DNA of 64,000 nucleotides, from positions 1,130,001-1,194,000 of the forward strand of contig JABMCL010002109.1 of the NCBI GenBank assembly GCA_018857735.1. The letters run 5' to 3'. Position numbers and translations under genes: made by a program. The notes beneath the pieces were generated by a model, which ran no database searches, was not told the DNA's origin, and was given only the letters and a program-made list of their open reading frames with translations. This document shows, in pieces, positions 33,910 through 47,300 of the stretch. Position 1 is the stretch's first letter, and each line of letters starts with the position of its first letter. This DNA comes from Alviniconcha marisindica. Its lineage: Eukaryota > Mollusca > Gastropoda > Provannidae.

Positions 33910-35139
33910 TGGAGCGCTTGCCTTCTGCCCCCTGCTGTCAGCTGCCGGTACACACAGTTGGTTCCCCACCACCCATCGGGCACATTTCTTTGGTACTTAA
34001 AATGCCTGGCGGGCTTTGATTGGACCAGGTTGGTTTTTTGCGTCAGCGAGTGACTATTGGACCAAGGTTGGACTGGACGCGCAGACCGACTTTTTTTTCA
34101 AGTGCTGGCTGTAGTAAACATGACTTAAAAGCGACAGATGCAAATGTTTTTCAAGAGCTTTGGACTATAAGCTAGGACCCGTTTGTGTAGGTCTTTGCCA
34201 AGAACTTGAGACTTTGAGCACTGGTGTCTACATTTGTTGTAGTGTTACAGTAGCGAGGTACGGACTGGTCTGCAGCAGTGATCTTCGTACAGTGCTTGGA
34301 CCGCTGTGAAATGGAAAACGTCACACAGACATTTCTTACCCTCCATTTGAGGAAATGGATATTTTCTAATGATGTGGGTACAGTGTCAGGTATTGATAAT
34401 GTACTCATCGTGTAGTTTCAGGCTGGAGTTTTTATGTCCTCCTCCGTGTTTTGGGAGGGAAGAGACATGTTCCTGTTTTTTGTTTTTGTTTTATATATAT
34501 ATGAATTTGGTAAGTTTTTAAGATACCTTTCGTGTGTGTGTGTGTGTGCAGATGCTATCATTTGTATTTTGTTGTTGAGAAATTTAGATTAAAAATGCTA
34601 ACTAGTGGGGACTGATGGACTTAAGTGACTGTTTTATTGTTTTAATTAACTTGATGATTTGGATTTTAATTGTTTTGGGACAGGTCTGAAATATCTGTTG
34701 ACTTTCCTTGATGAACGTTTCATTGTATTTTGTTTCCTGAAATAGAAGACTAAAAATGTTAGCATGTGGATGTTGGGGTTTTGCTCAGCTGCACCAGCAA
34801 AGACATTTTACTGTACACTTAGAGAAGTTAACAGTGAGCTGTCATCCTCTTTCATTACCATGCAACTGTTTAAAATTGTCATGGGCATTTGTACATATAC
34901 CATTTTGGTATTTGATCATTGTTCTATATCCCCCTTAATACAGAGATCAGCTGTTCTCCTTAATGCAGAGATCAGCTGTTGTTCCCAATTCATGTTACAG
35001 GTAGCAAAAGTTGTTTGCCTCACAATGACAAACAGTTATATGTACTGATGTTTTGTTCCACAATTCCTTTGATTTTTTTTGATTTTTTTATCTATATGTT
35101 TTTTCAGCTTTTTTTTATTTATTTTTTTAAACGATATTC
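33910..35139 (+). other. Probable CtBP 3' UTR
   Basis: About 1.2 kb of AT-rich sequence without introns or coding potential, containing a short GT run at about 34533-34550, leading into the first polyadenylation signal. Confidence 0.5.
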
Positions 35140-35145
35140 AATAAA
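35140..35145 (+). terminator. Candidate CtBP polyadenylation signal (proximal)
   Basis: AATAAA within TTCAATAAAGAAATGG after a T-rich stretch. Confidence 0.45.
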
Positions 35146-35758
35146 GAAATGGTGCAGGAAAAAATGAAGTCACTTTTGCTGTTGCTATCTTCTTAATTAG
35201 CGCCATGGGGATAATACAGTTGCTGTGTGCAATTGTGAAGCGAAGTCTGAATCAACACCATTTCAGTGGACTGAATGATGCATGCATACAGTTTGGTTGA
35301 ATCTTGTCCAAGGATCGTGGCTATTCTATGCATAGGGGCCCGGGTGTTCCTGTTGTTTTCTGTTTCGTTTCTGTGCACACATACATGTACCCATGTTGTT
35401 GCTACGTGTTTGAGCTCGTGTCATCCTTTGTCATCATGTGTTCAAGGGTTGTCTGTCTGTTTCAAGTGTTGTACTCCATGCATGGTTTCATTTAGTCACA
35501 CAACTCCTATTAGAATGTAACCTCGATTATCTCGTAGTTGTACAGGTCATCTTTTGTAATGGATCTGATCTTTTGAATAGCATTTTCATTTTATTTCTAT
35601 TCTCTTCATGGAAGAGTTTCGCTTTTGTTTTATACAGTTCTCTGTGTTGGTTTTGCTTTTCTCATTCTACATCGCTTTTTTAGTATGTAGCTTGTCTGTG
35701 TGAGATTCATCATTCATGCACCATAATCAGTTTGTGTCTCAGTCCATTGTATTGTCAA

Positions 35759-35764
35759 AATAAA
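35759..35764 (+). terminator. Candidate CtBP polyadenylation signal (distal)
   Basis: AATAAA in GTCAAAATAAACCATG, followed within about 20 bases by GTGTTAGTGTGTGTTTGTGT, a GT-rich downstream element. Confidence 0.5.
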
Positions 35765-35799
35765 CCATGTCATTAATAATGTGTTAGTGTGTGTTTGTG

Positions 35800-37927
35800 T
35801 GAAAGGACAGCAGTATTTACTCTGCCTCAAAACTATACAATGCTTGCGGACTCAGCCACAACAACTTTTGGTTTGGGTTCAGTACAGTACTAGTAGTATA
35901 AGGGAAAACAAGAATTGCAAGGCCATGCTAACTTCTACCCAAACTGACTTGGCACTCATCCAGTGTGACGCTAAATGAACAAATGTGCACATATACAAAC
36001 ATACAAGCGGCATCATGAAAAAGACTGGAGCCCCTGTTGAAACCAATTTGAAAGTTGAGCAGAGGTAGTCCTAAAAGGGGGGTGGGATGGTTCTGGTCTC
36101 TAGGTATTTATACGCTTCTAAATCTAAGTACAGTGTTCACACAGTCTTTGAAGGTCTTTGAAAGTTTGGAAAAAATGGGATAAGCTTTTCAAGGCCTAGA
36201 AAGTCTGTGAAAACTGAGTGGTGTCTGTGAATTTTGTGGTCTTCAGAGCGCTAAGTAAAAAATATCAGCTTATCGGTCAGAAACTGCGTTTCCTGAGACT
36301 GAACAGTAGTTTCAAAATCAGTTTTGACTGACAGAGTGCGCCAGCCATCGGCTACATTAAGGGTGGGGCCCCTTTACGAGATGTGTGGAAGAGCTGCATA
36401 CCTTTGTGTTGCCTTTCCAAGCCATATTGAGAAAGTTTGTGAATTTCGAAAGGATTTTTTGGTACGAACCCTGTAAGTATGAGGCAAAGGTTTGTGAAAG
36501 TCATTGAAGAGGGGTGGTCTGTCATTAAGGTGGTCTTCAATCGGGGGTTTAACTGTACAAACAACTGCAGTAAAACCCATCTGTAGCAGATATTTAATGG
36601 TTTTCAGCCCATATAATTGTGCACGCCAGCACATTTATATATATATATGCATCTGTTATTGTGTTGGGCAAACCTTTTAATGGCCTTGATTCTTGATCAG
36701 TAAATTGGGTTTGTAAATAATGAATGTGACCAACTGATTCTGTGAAATTTGCATTTTTTGCCAAAGACGTTCCGAGTTTTCCCATGCAGCTTCCAGTTTG
36801 AAGGAACGTCTTTTTTAAAACCTGTTTAGTTCGACAGGTAGAAGAAACCAAAGAAAATGCAAAAGTAAAGATTTTGCTTTAGATGCTTTGTTGAGTTTGC
36901 AAGTATTGTTCATTCTAGAAGTCACTTTCTTGGTGCCCCCAGTGACCCAATATGCACAACGTAATTATGCTCACTCCACTTGAGGACATGTATCAAAGAG
37001 TTCACAGTATAGGACTGGTGGGCTTTGACACAGTACAGCCAATCATTTGAAACAAGTTTTCTAAGTTTGATATAAAATCACATTCAAAAACACACACCAA
37101 AAGCAACTTTATTTTCACCTCTTCTACTTGTCAGATAAAACCTGTTACAAGCAGGCTACTCTACTGAATTTCAAACAGGGAAAATAGGGTACCTTGACCA
37201 CTTCAAAAAGTTGAACATTGCTGATGGAATCACCTTCACACACTGGATGGTCAAGGTTGAGGAAGTGGCAAGCAGGGCTCCCAGAAGACAAACAGTTCAG
37301 TTGTAGCTCCAGCATGATCAGTACTGAAGCAGGAAACAAATTGTGTGTGTGTGTGTGATTATGTGTTCAACATATGCCTACTGGATCTGGCAAAAGGTGA
37401 GGGCAAAGATTGTACAGCATACAGTCTTTGGTGAAGGTGAAGAGTTTCAAGCACTAACGCACACTATATGCAAAGAAGCACAATGTCCCTGCAGATCATA
37501 CTGTAAGACTGCCACTTGACCAGTGGCTCTCTTGTCTGTCTGTCTCTGTCTCTCTCTTTTAAAAAAACTTGAAATGTTTGCCCATGAGGGCTTTGTCAAG
37601 GCCTGGCTGGATTCCTACGACATGCGATTAGAAGTATAAAATATGTCATATGCATCACGTTTTCTTGCACATGACGTGCATTCTAAACAACTAGTGAAGA
37701 CTCTTCAGTATGTACACACGCACACACACACATTTAAAATATGTATCTACACATATAAATTATATTTATATATGCAACATCACAGTGAGGAGTATGTTAG
37801 TGAAAATCAACATTCAGCCTCCATCCTAACTCGAATTGTCCACAGAATCAGCAGTTTCACGATCCCTACTTTCGGTTTTAGTTAGCCGCAAGGGAGGTTA
37901 CTTAATTTGTAATTATCTACATCCATC
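35800..37927. other. Intergenic between CtBP and the CYREN-like gene
   Basis: No supportable exon. The sequence is AT-rich with scattered short repeats (GTCTTTGAAGGTCTTTGAAA near 36141, a short TA run at 36637-36649, GT at 37342-37358). The promoter of the next gene should lie in the last few hundred bases. Confidence 0.45.
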
Positions 37928-40900
37928 ATGGCGGCAAACTATGACTTGGTTGTTGTCCATGGACCTCCTTCTCATGTAAACTCAATCTTATGTGTTTGTT
38001 TCACGTTCTTAAAGATACTATAATTGTATATGACACCCTGCAAGTAAATGTAGGCAATGGCAATAGAACTTTTCAATGAAATCAATGTGCACCTCTACTA
38101 GCAATTAGCATAAACTTGAAGTTGAATTTCAAAAATCTACTTCGAAGAAGAGCCAAGCTGGTGATCTCAGTATTGTGCCCTCGCTTCTCCCCACACAAGA
38201 AAAAAGAGGAAAACAGAAAATAAAAGCACTTTTTAAAATTTTCGTCTGGACTAAATCAGGCAGGAAATGTTCGTTCAGCGAAGCTGTCGACCTTCCAGTT
38301 TGTTCCAAGTCTACTTAGCACTGCAGTCATCTATATCAGTAGGCCATCCCTGTGGTGCCCTCTAGTGCTAGTAGTAAGTAGTACAGGCATCGCGCGTCAG
38401 AAGACTGGAATTCATTCGTGCTCTGGGCAGTTCAGGTTGTGTTGCAGCATTGGCTGAACAGGCCCATGCAGGAGTGGCAGTCCTAGCTGCAGATGAGTGT
38501 AGGGCATTTCACCCTTTGATAATTCACCAGTGGGCATTTTACCGCCAGACAGTTCACCACTTGCCAACAGAAACACCAGACAATTCACCGTTGAGCAGTT
38601 CACCACTGGACAGACAAAAAAAAAACAGACAATTCACCATTGGGCAGTTCACCACCATGACCAGACAGACAAAAAAAAACAGACAATTAACCAGTGGGCA
38701 GTTCACCACTGGACAGGCAGTTCACCACTGTCACTGGGCAAACAGAAACCTCAAACAATTCACCATCAGGCTGTTTACCACTGGACAAACAGAAACCCCA
38801 GACAATTCACCATTGGGCAGTTCACCACCAGACAAACAAACCCCAGACAATTCACCATCAGGCTGTTCACTGCTGGACAAACAGAAACCCCAGCCAGTTC
38901 ACCAACAGACAAACAGAAACCCCAGATAATTCACTGTTGGGAAGTTCACCACCAGACAAACAGAAACCCCAAACAATTCACCATTAGGTAAATTGAAACC
39001 CCAGCCAATTCACTATTGAGCAGTTCACCACCGGACAAACAGAAACCCCAAACAATTAACCATCAAGCTGTTCACCAATGGACAAACAGAAACCCCACAC
39101 AATTCATCACCAGGAAAACAGAAACCCCAAACAATTCACCATCAGGCAAATGGAAACCCCAGCCAATTCACTATCAGGCAGTTTCACCACCAGACAAACA
39201 GAAACCCCACACAATTCACCATCGGGCAGCTCACCACTGTACAAACAGAAACCCCAGATGATTCACCATCAGGCAATTCACCACCAGACAGAAACCCTTG
39301 GGCTGTTCACCACTGGACAGAAATCTCAGACAATTCACCATTGGGCAGTTCGCCACTGGTACACAGAAACCCTCGGGCTGTTCACAGCCAGACAGACAAG
39401 CCCCAGACAATTCACCGTTGGGATGTTCACCACTGGACAGACAGTTCACCATCTGCGGAGCAGGGATGTGTTACTGTGTAATATTCTCTGCGATGAGTCA
39501 CACATACACACAGACACATAGCCAGGATGGACGCCTTCTCAGATTTGATGCTGACGGTGACTTGTTGATGGCTACTAGTGGTGAATTGTCCCAGGTTATC
39601 ATTTTGTCAGTGGTGAACTGTCTGGCGGTGAATTGTCTATGCTCTGCTGCACATCTGCTTCATCCCTCACAGCTCCATTAATGCAAAGAAATAGATGTTT
39701 GCAGTGTAACAAGATTTTAAAAAAAAGCCTAATTGTCCATTTCAGAGCAGTTTGGGGGGGAAACATCAAACAGACGACTGTCAATACCAGATCAATGACT
39801 GGATTCAAAGTTATGCCTGCCATTTGCAGGCTGTAACCAGGGTGCTGAAGCAGAGACTGTTAGATGAGGATGAGGTTGTCTACGTGTGTCCTCTTCAGCT
39901 GTACCAAGACAACCCTGGCTTTGGTGTGCGTGATGTCGCTAACAACGTCATCCGTCTTCTCAGGAAGGTGATCAAACTACATATGTTGGAACTGGGCAGT
40001 GACAAGCACTTTAAGAATTAGTCCCGCTTTAAAACGTTTTAATTTTTGTAAACACTTTTGAATGCGGTCTGTTGCATCATTGGTCTTGGGCATTCATTCA
40101 CTTCTAAGTTAGTGCACTGTCAGTACTGTTATCCCAAGACTTTGTGGTAGGACATAATGTGGACTTGAGTCACCTTTTTGCCCAATATTAATTAATTCTG
40201 ATATGAAAATTGTGGTGTCTTTTGTTTGGTGGTGAACAATTACTGTGTGTTTTGAATGGGTTTTCTTGTAGCAATGTACGTGAAGCAAGCTACATGCATG
40301 GCGAGACTGATCCATGTATTCTTGGCGGTAAACAGTTGCTGTGTGTTCTGGGCAGGTTTCTTTGTACCAATGTAAAGTGAATGCAGGCCATGCACGTGTG
40401 ACTGATACATATGTATTCTTGATGGTAAGCAGTTGTTGTTGAGTTGTGAATGGGTTTCCTCTGTTGCATCAGCACAAGAAGGTGGTGGTGGAAGACAGTA
40501 GTGCAGCTGGGGCTGTCAGAGACTGCCTGCTCAAGGTCATCCCCAAAAAGGTACGTTTGGCACAGTGTACCGTGTTGACCTGTGCTAATACCAGGTGTCA
40601 GCATGCACAGTGTACGGTATTGACCTGTATTGATACCAAGTGTCAGCATGCACAGTGTACCTTGTTGACCTGTATTGGTACCAGGTGTCAGCATGCACAG
40701 TGTACTGCATTGACCTCTACTGATACCAGGTGTCACCATGCACAGTGTACCGGTATTGACCTGTGCTAATACCAGGTGTTACCATGCACAGTACCATAAA
40801 GGCGTATTGACCTCTATTGATACCAGGTGTCAGCATGCACAGTGTACCGTATTGACCTGTATTGATTATTGATACCAGGTGTCACCCTGAACAGTGTACC

Positions 40901-43900
40901 GTGTTGACCTGTACTGATACCAGGTGTCACAATGCACAGTATACCTTGTTGATCTGTATTGATACCAGATGGCAGCATGCACAGTGTACCTTGTTGATCT
41001 GTATTGATAAAAGGTGCCAATGTGCACAGTACACTGTATTGGTGCCAGGTGTCAGCATGAACAGTGCACCTTACTGACCTGTATCTGTATCAGGTGTCAC
41101 CATGCACTTGTTGGTCTATACCAGGTGTCACCATGGGCATGTTGGTGTCACCATGCACAGTGTCCCTTTTGACCTGTATTTGTATCACACATCACCATGC
41201 ACATGTTGAACTGTATTGATGCCAGGTGTCAGCATGCACAGCGTACCTTATTGACCTGTATTAATACCGGGTGTCAGCATGCACAGTACACCTTATTGAC
41301 CTGTGTTTGTGTCAGGCGTCACCATGCACTTGTTGATCTGTATTAATGGCAGGTGTCACCATGCACTTTTTGATCTGTATTAATGCCTTGTGTCACCATG
41401 CACTTGTTGATCTGTATTAATGGCAGGCATCACCATGCACTTGTTCTGTATTAATGGCAGGCATCACCATGCACTTGTTGATCTGTATTAATGGCAGACA
41501 TCACCATGCACTTGTTGATCTGTATTGATGCCTTGTGTCACCATGCACTTGTTGATCTGTATTGATGCCTTGTGTCACCATGCACTTGTTGATCTGTATT
41601 GATGCCTTGTGTCACCATGCACAGTGCACCTTGTTGACCTGTGTTTGTGTCAGGTGTCACCGCGCACTGTTGACCAGAATTGATACTAGGAACCAGGTGT
41701 CAGCATGCACAAGCACCTTGTTGATCTGTTTTGGTGCCAGGTGTCAGCATGCACTTGCATCTTATTGGTCTGTATTGATACCAGGCATCATCGTACACAT
41801 TGCACCTTACTGACCTGTACTGATGCCAGATGTCAGCATGCACAGTGCACCTTGTTGACCTGTATTGATGCCAGACGTCATCATGCACAGTGTACCTTGT
41901 TGACCTGTGATTGTGTCAGGCGTCACAATGCGCACGTTGATCTGTATTGATTCCAGGTGACACCTTGCACTTGTTGATCAATATGTATTGATGCCAGGTT
42001 TCAGCATGCACAGTGCACCTTATTGAGCTGGAACCTAGGCATGGGGTGATGCAGGTGATGTGGGAGCGACAGTTCTTCCTGGCCACTTCACCTCAGCTCC
42101 ATCACCTGCAGTCCGATGAGTCCCTTCTCCGCTGGTTTGACGAGCGAGGCGCCTTCATTTCCTCCAGCTCTGCCTCCGTAGGTAAGATATGTAAGGTGTT
42201 TACACAGGCAGTTTGCGTAGGCTGGTCCGAAAGTTCTCACTTGAGGGAGTTTGTTGATTTAGGAAGAGCATGTAAGAAGTTTTTTTTCTTTTTTTCTCTG
42301 TTTTTGCTTGCAGGTGCAGCTTCATTGAGCTATTGCATGCAAAAGATGCTTGGATGTATGATTATATAATATAACACTGACTTTGAAGGTGCCTCTTGGA
42401 TATATGGTGATATACCACTGACTTTAAAGGTGAGTGCTTTCTTTGTAGCAGCATGTTGAAACTCCTGATACACCAGGATATTTGAGTAATTAAAGAAAAC
42501 GGCTAATACTACTAATAGTTACATTTTGTATTGATATACACTGCCACAACAGCCAGGAAAATACCAAAAAAATTGATAGTATTTCTTTGGTTATTTCTGT
42601 TTTCTTTTATTTGTTTGGAATATTATAACAGTAAATTTTTTTACAGAGATTGGACATTGTGAAAGTACTGTGTGTTTCTCCGTGGATCAAAAAAAGATTT
42701 GTCTCTCGCCTGCCGTGAACGATGCAGGTACCTAAAGGGTGTTTTGGATATTTCAGCAGCTATTTGTTTACATAATCATAATAATAATAATAGGGAATTT
42801 GTAGAGCGCTTTCGGAGACTCAAAGTGTGTTACAACTTAATCAGAGAAAAACATGCGATGCGCAAATACCCACATACAAATCAATGGTATATATATTATA
42901 TAAACAAACAGCAACAAATGCAACAACAACAAAAGTTAATAAATATTCATACAAAACAGTAAAACACACACACACACACACGCAAACGCACACATGCATA
43001 GTCACATGCACACATGCATGCTCAAAGGATTGCCCATATACACACACACACACACACACACAGTTATAGACTGGGACCGTAAAGGGTATTCCATGTTGTC
43101 AGTAGGTGAGAAGAATATCTGTCCCAGTGAGAATGGCATGTGCCTCAAAGGCTTTAAAGTGGTGTGCTTGGGCCTGAAGGAAGTGGACAGTCAGTGCACC
43201 GCACACACTGCTATTGAAATCTGTGTTCCTAGCATAATGTAAAGGATTACAGACCAAATGTCTTGCTTTCTCCAGCAGCACCAGTGAAGTGCTCAAAGGA
43301 AACTGTCACAGTAAATCTAACAGCAGTCTCCAGATACAAGGTACAGTACTTGTGCTGCATAGATGAGTTTGGCTCTTCAATGATGAGATGATATTAAAAC
43401 ATGCAAAAGGTTATAAAGAAAGCTAATTTTAACCCCTTTATTGCCATACATGTTTGTACTGTACATTATATGCAGGAAAATAAAAATGCAAAATTTGAAA
43501 TCCTTTACCCTTTTTTTCTTTTTCCTTTCTTTGGGGGGAGGGGCAGGGGATATCTCACCAGTACATTTTTAGTGGAAGCACTTTTTTCAAGCAACAAACA
43601 AATAATACATGATCTAACAAACGATAAAATGGAAGTTAAGTTGTCCGATTTCGTCCATTTCATTGTTTGTGTTTGTGTTTGTTGCTTGAAAAAGGTGCTT
43701 GCACTGAAAATTTGCACTGTTTTATATTGTCTAATTAAGTCAGCATCCGTTTTAACCTTTTGTGTGTTTTGATATTGTTTGAGAATGCTAGCAGTCATCT
43801 TTGTTTTAGATTTTGTTTTCCCCCTTCACTGACGAGTCATTTTTGGCCTCTAACTGCCCCCCTCCCTCTTTATTTATAAAATAGTAACAATGACTAGTAG

Positions 43901-44246
43901 CTCATGGCAAATACTGCATTAGTGTGGGGGTGTGGTTCCAGTGTTTTTTTCTCAGGGATTGTCACGTTACTGTGATCACCAATTCATTCAACGGTAGACC
44001 TTTCTGTGTCACACCAACCCCACTCTGCTTACACAGTTTATACTAGAGCATTTGAAGTCTGGCTGCTGGGAGTTGTAATAATTATTTCAGCCCACTGTTT
44101 CCCTTTTAAAGTTCTTTATTAGTTACTAGGCAGTCTGTTTATTGGTCATGAGAAATGGCAATCATGCTTCATGTGTCAGGGCAAAGAATTATTTCTAACT
44201 GCACTGTCATTTGTGTGCATGGTGTGTGTGTGTGTGTGTGCTTGCT

Positions 44247-44304
<58 letters not shown>

Positions 44305-47300
44305 TACATGTGTGTGTGCATTGTGTGTGTGTGTGTGTGTGATGCATGCATGTATGTATGTATGTTTGCATAGTTTGAAGTACCAGCGCTGCTGATGCAA
44401 TGGGAGTGTGTGGTGGATAGCGGGGGTTGCTTGGAACCCAAGATAAAAACTGCCTGTCAGCGCTGGTCAGAAGCCAACCCTTGTGGACGAGTGGTCCTCC
44501 TTGCTGATGGAAGCAATGTGGCAAAAGGTGCGTTTTTTTCTCCCAGTCAGATTAAGACAAGATATGTTTGGTAGGGGTGGGGGCAAAAGGTTCATCCCCT
44601 CCCCCCATTCAGAAAAGACCAAATACATTGGGGTTAGGAGATGGGGGACACAAATGGCAAGCAGCAAAATATACGCAGGGTATATGTATATATATGTCTT
44701 GTACTGTCTTGTACAATTTGACGTTTCATTTTCAGAGTATGTTGTTACAAAAACACAGATGGAAGAATACAGGGTCCGGGATGCCTTCTGTTGGGTAATA
44801 GTGGATGGCAGCCACAGCTCTGAGTTATTCAGTTGTGTGGTGAAGCCCAAAGCGTGTAGTAGTTTTCTTCAACATATGAAAGACCAGCCCTGTCTAAAGT
44901 TATAAAACAGTGGTCTTTAAAGAACACACCATTGATCCCCTGGAGGAGAGAGGTGTGGAAAGAGGAAGGGCTAGATGATCTTCCTTGAAAGGACGAGAGA
45001 CAGCCATCATCAATCAGACAAACATTTCAAACTGTTTCAAAGGCAGTTAATTTAAGCAGTTCAGTGAAGCATGTGTGTGTGTGTGTGTGCGTGCGTGCGT
45101 GTATGTGTGTGTGTGTTGTTTTTAGACCAACTTGCTTCTTCATTTCCCCTCCATGGAAAGTTTGACTGGTGGCTTCCCTTCGGAATATCTGAACTCACTC
45201 ACTGTATTGCTTTGCAGGTGTGCTATCGGCATCACAGGAAAAAGACAGAATCATCAGCTGTACCAGGGCACTGGCCAGTGAAGTGAGTCTGTAGTCGGGC
45301 AACTAATTGGCAAGACTATGTGTTTGATGGATCGAATCTGAAGAGTTACACTGGTTAGGACCAACAGCCAAGGAGACATAAACCTGTGCCTTCACTTTCG
45401 CTTCACTAAAATAGTTCCAGTGTTAAGATGGGCAGCAGTTTGAGCGGAGCCATCTTGCTGTTTGGGAAAAGGGGGTGAGGTGGGGGGGGCAAAGTCAGTG
45501 GAAGAATATAGTGTTCATAAACACAACCTTGGAAGAGGAAGGTTGATTCTGAGGGTTGTGTTGCTGGTCATTAATTGTCTTAGGTTTGTTGTATGAACCT
45601 AAGCTGCAGGTGGTTCTGGTGCAGTGGTGGGTGGTTGTGTTGTCCTGAATTATTTGTGTCCGTCTTGAAATTGGAGCCGTTTACACTTTGACTCAGTCTG
45701 GGCCCACACTCGGCTCATTTGATTTTAAAAATCTGACGATATACTAGTTTTAGCATGTATATGTCTTTAGCGTTTACTGTGTGCTGACAAAATGAGTTTA
45801 ACCCTGATACGACCATGCTGCTTGACTGGGCATAAAAAAAACAAGTTAGTTACTTGGCTTGGCTTACCTGGGTACTGGTTGCTGCACTTATCTGCGATCT
45901 GGACCAGACTTGCGTCAGAAGTTGATGCCATTTTACTCCAACCGCATCACCAGATATGCTCTGTGTGTGCGTGTGTGTGTGTGTGTGTCCACCACATAAT
46001 CTCATTGCATTGAACCTGTCTGGTGTACTTCCAAACCACAGTTCTCTGAGTTCCAGTGGAAGGTTGGCCACACCCAGCCACACTCAGGAGCAGAGTTGAG
46101 CCAACCGTGGATCGCATCCGTTCCAGGGTAGCCAAGTGTAAATGCAGTTTCCTGCACTCAGCCTCAGAATTTGTGCGAGAGTGTAAACGGCCCCATTGTT
46201 CTGCAGGTTGATGTTTGTCAGTGTCTGCAACATTTCAGCTGCCTCGCCCAGTGTACGTTGCTCAGCTGACCTCCACTCTTGACGCCGGAGAGTTCAGCGT
46301 TCCCCCTAATCCTGGTCTGCTGGCTTTTCTTCACCGACACCACCGGATCGATTTGCACCATAGGGTACGATGAGACCCAGTTTTTATCTAATGTATTAGT
46401 ATCACTATCAGTGTGTTCTTGTTCTTGTTGTTTTTGCATTTTCATTTTGTAATTTTCGCTCGGCCTGATGTGACCCTGTGTGGTTGACAGGATGCTAAAA
46501 TCCAAGAACTAACTGCAACTTTTGCATCCATGTTTGGTTATTGCTTCATCTTTTCCCCATTGCATTGTTTATAATAGCAGATGAGTAAAATGTTCATTAC
46601 ATTTTGGCTATTGCCCCCCCCCCCCCCCCCCCCCACTAAATTACGGTTTTATTGATTAAACCTTTCATTTTGTTTCAGAGCACAGTTTATATCTACAGTG
46701 ACGTCAGACACATGAAGATGTCTGAAAAGGCAGGAGTCCGGCACATAAAGGTAGATTATTGGGAAGACATTTTGTTGCTTCTTTTGATGGCCTGCCAATA
46801 CTCTAGGCTTATGGCCTTCTTACTGATCACAGTTAAAGCGAACCAACTGACTGAAAGACGTACATTACACATGTCTGATTTTGCTGTCATTTGAAGGAAT
46901 TCCAGCAGCTGGTTTCATTCCTGAGAAGAGAGAGAAACTGTTTTTGAGTACTTTCTAGGGTGGTAAGTAATTTGGTGTTTTACACCCAGTTCTAGGGCAG
47001 TGTTAGAGTAACATATTTGTGAATTTCCATCAAAAAGAACAAGAAAAACTAAAACTAAACTACTTTGGCATCTGATATCTGTCTATGTATTATGTGTATC
47101 ATGCTTGCACCAGATCAAACAAGAGGATAAGTAATTCCTAACATTTTAACAGGTTGTTTTTCTCATGCAAGGAGTTTTTTTGCACCGTGTCTTAGTATTT
47201 TATTTTTTGGCACATTTGAATTGCAGCTTGAACTTGATTTCGATGGTTTCTGTTTTCACTTCATGTTCTTGTAGTTGTACACGAAGCACTTATCTTGTTC

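Noticed and set aside
38450..39521. Four long overlapping frames rich in Gln, Thr, Asn and His
   Set aside because: Products of the 47-bp minisatellite in an intron; neighbouring exons join in phase without them.
40446..41950. Cys/His-rich frames resembling zinc-binding repeats (CxxxxCxxxxCQHAQCT)
   Set aside because: They arise from the 45-bp tandem array and shift frame whenever unit length changes. The zinc-finger look is accidental.
42312..42369. A good acceptor after the exon ending 42181, in phase, leading to GAASLSYCMQKM
   Set aside because: It reaches a stop after about 19 residues, and the alternative acceptor at 43275 continues the protein. At most a minor truncating exon.
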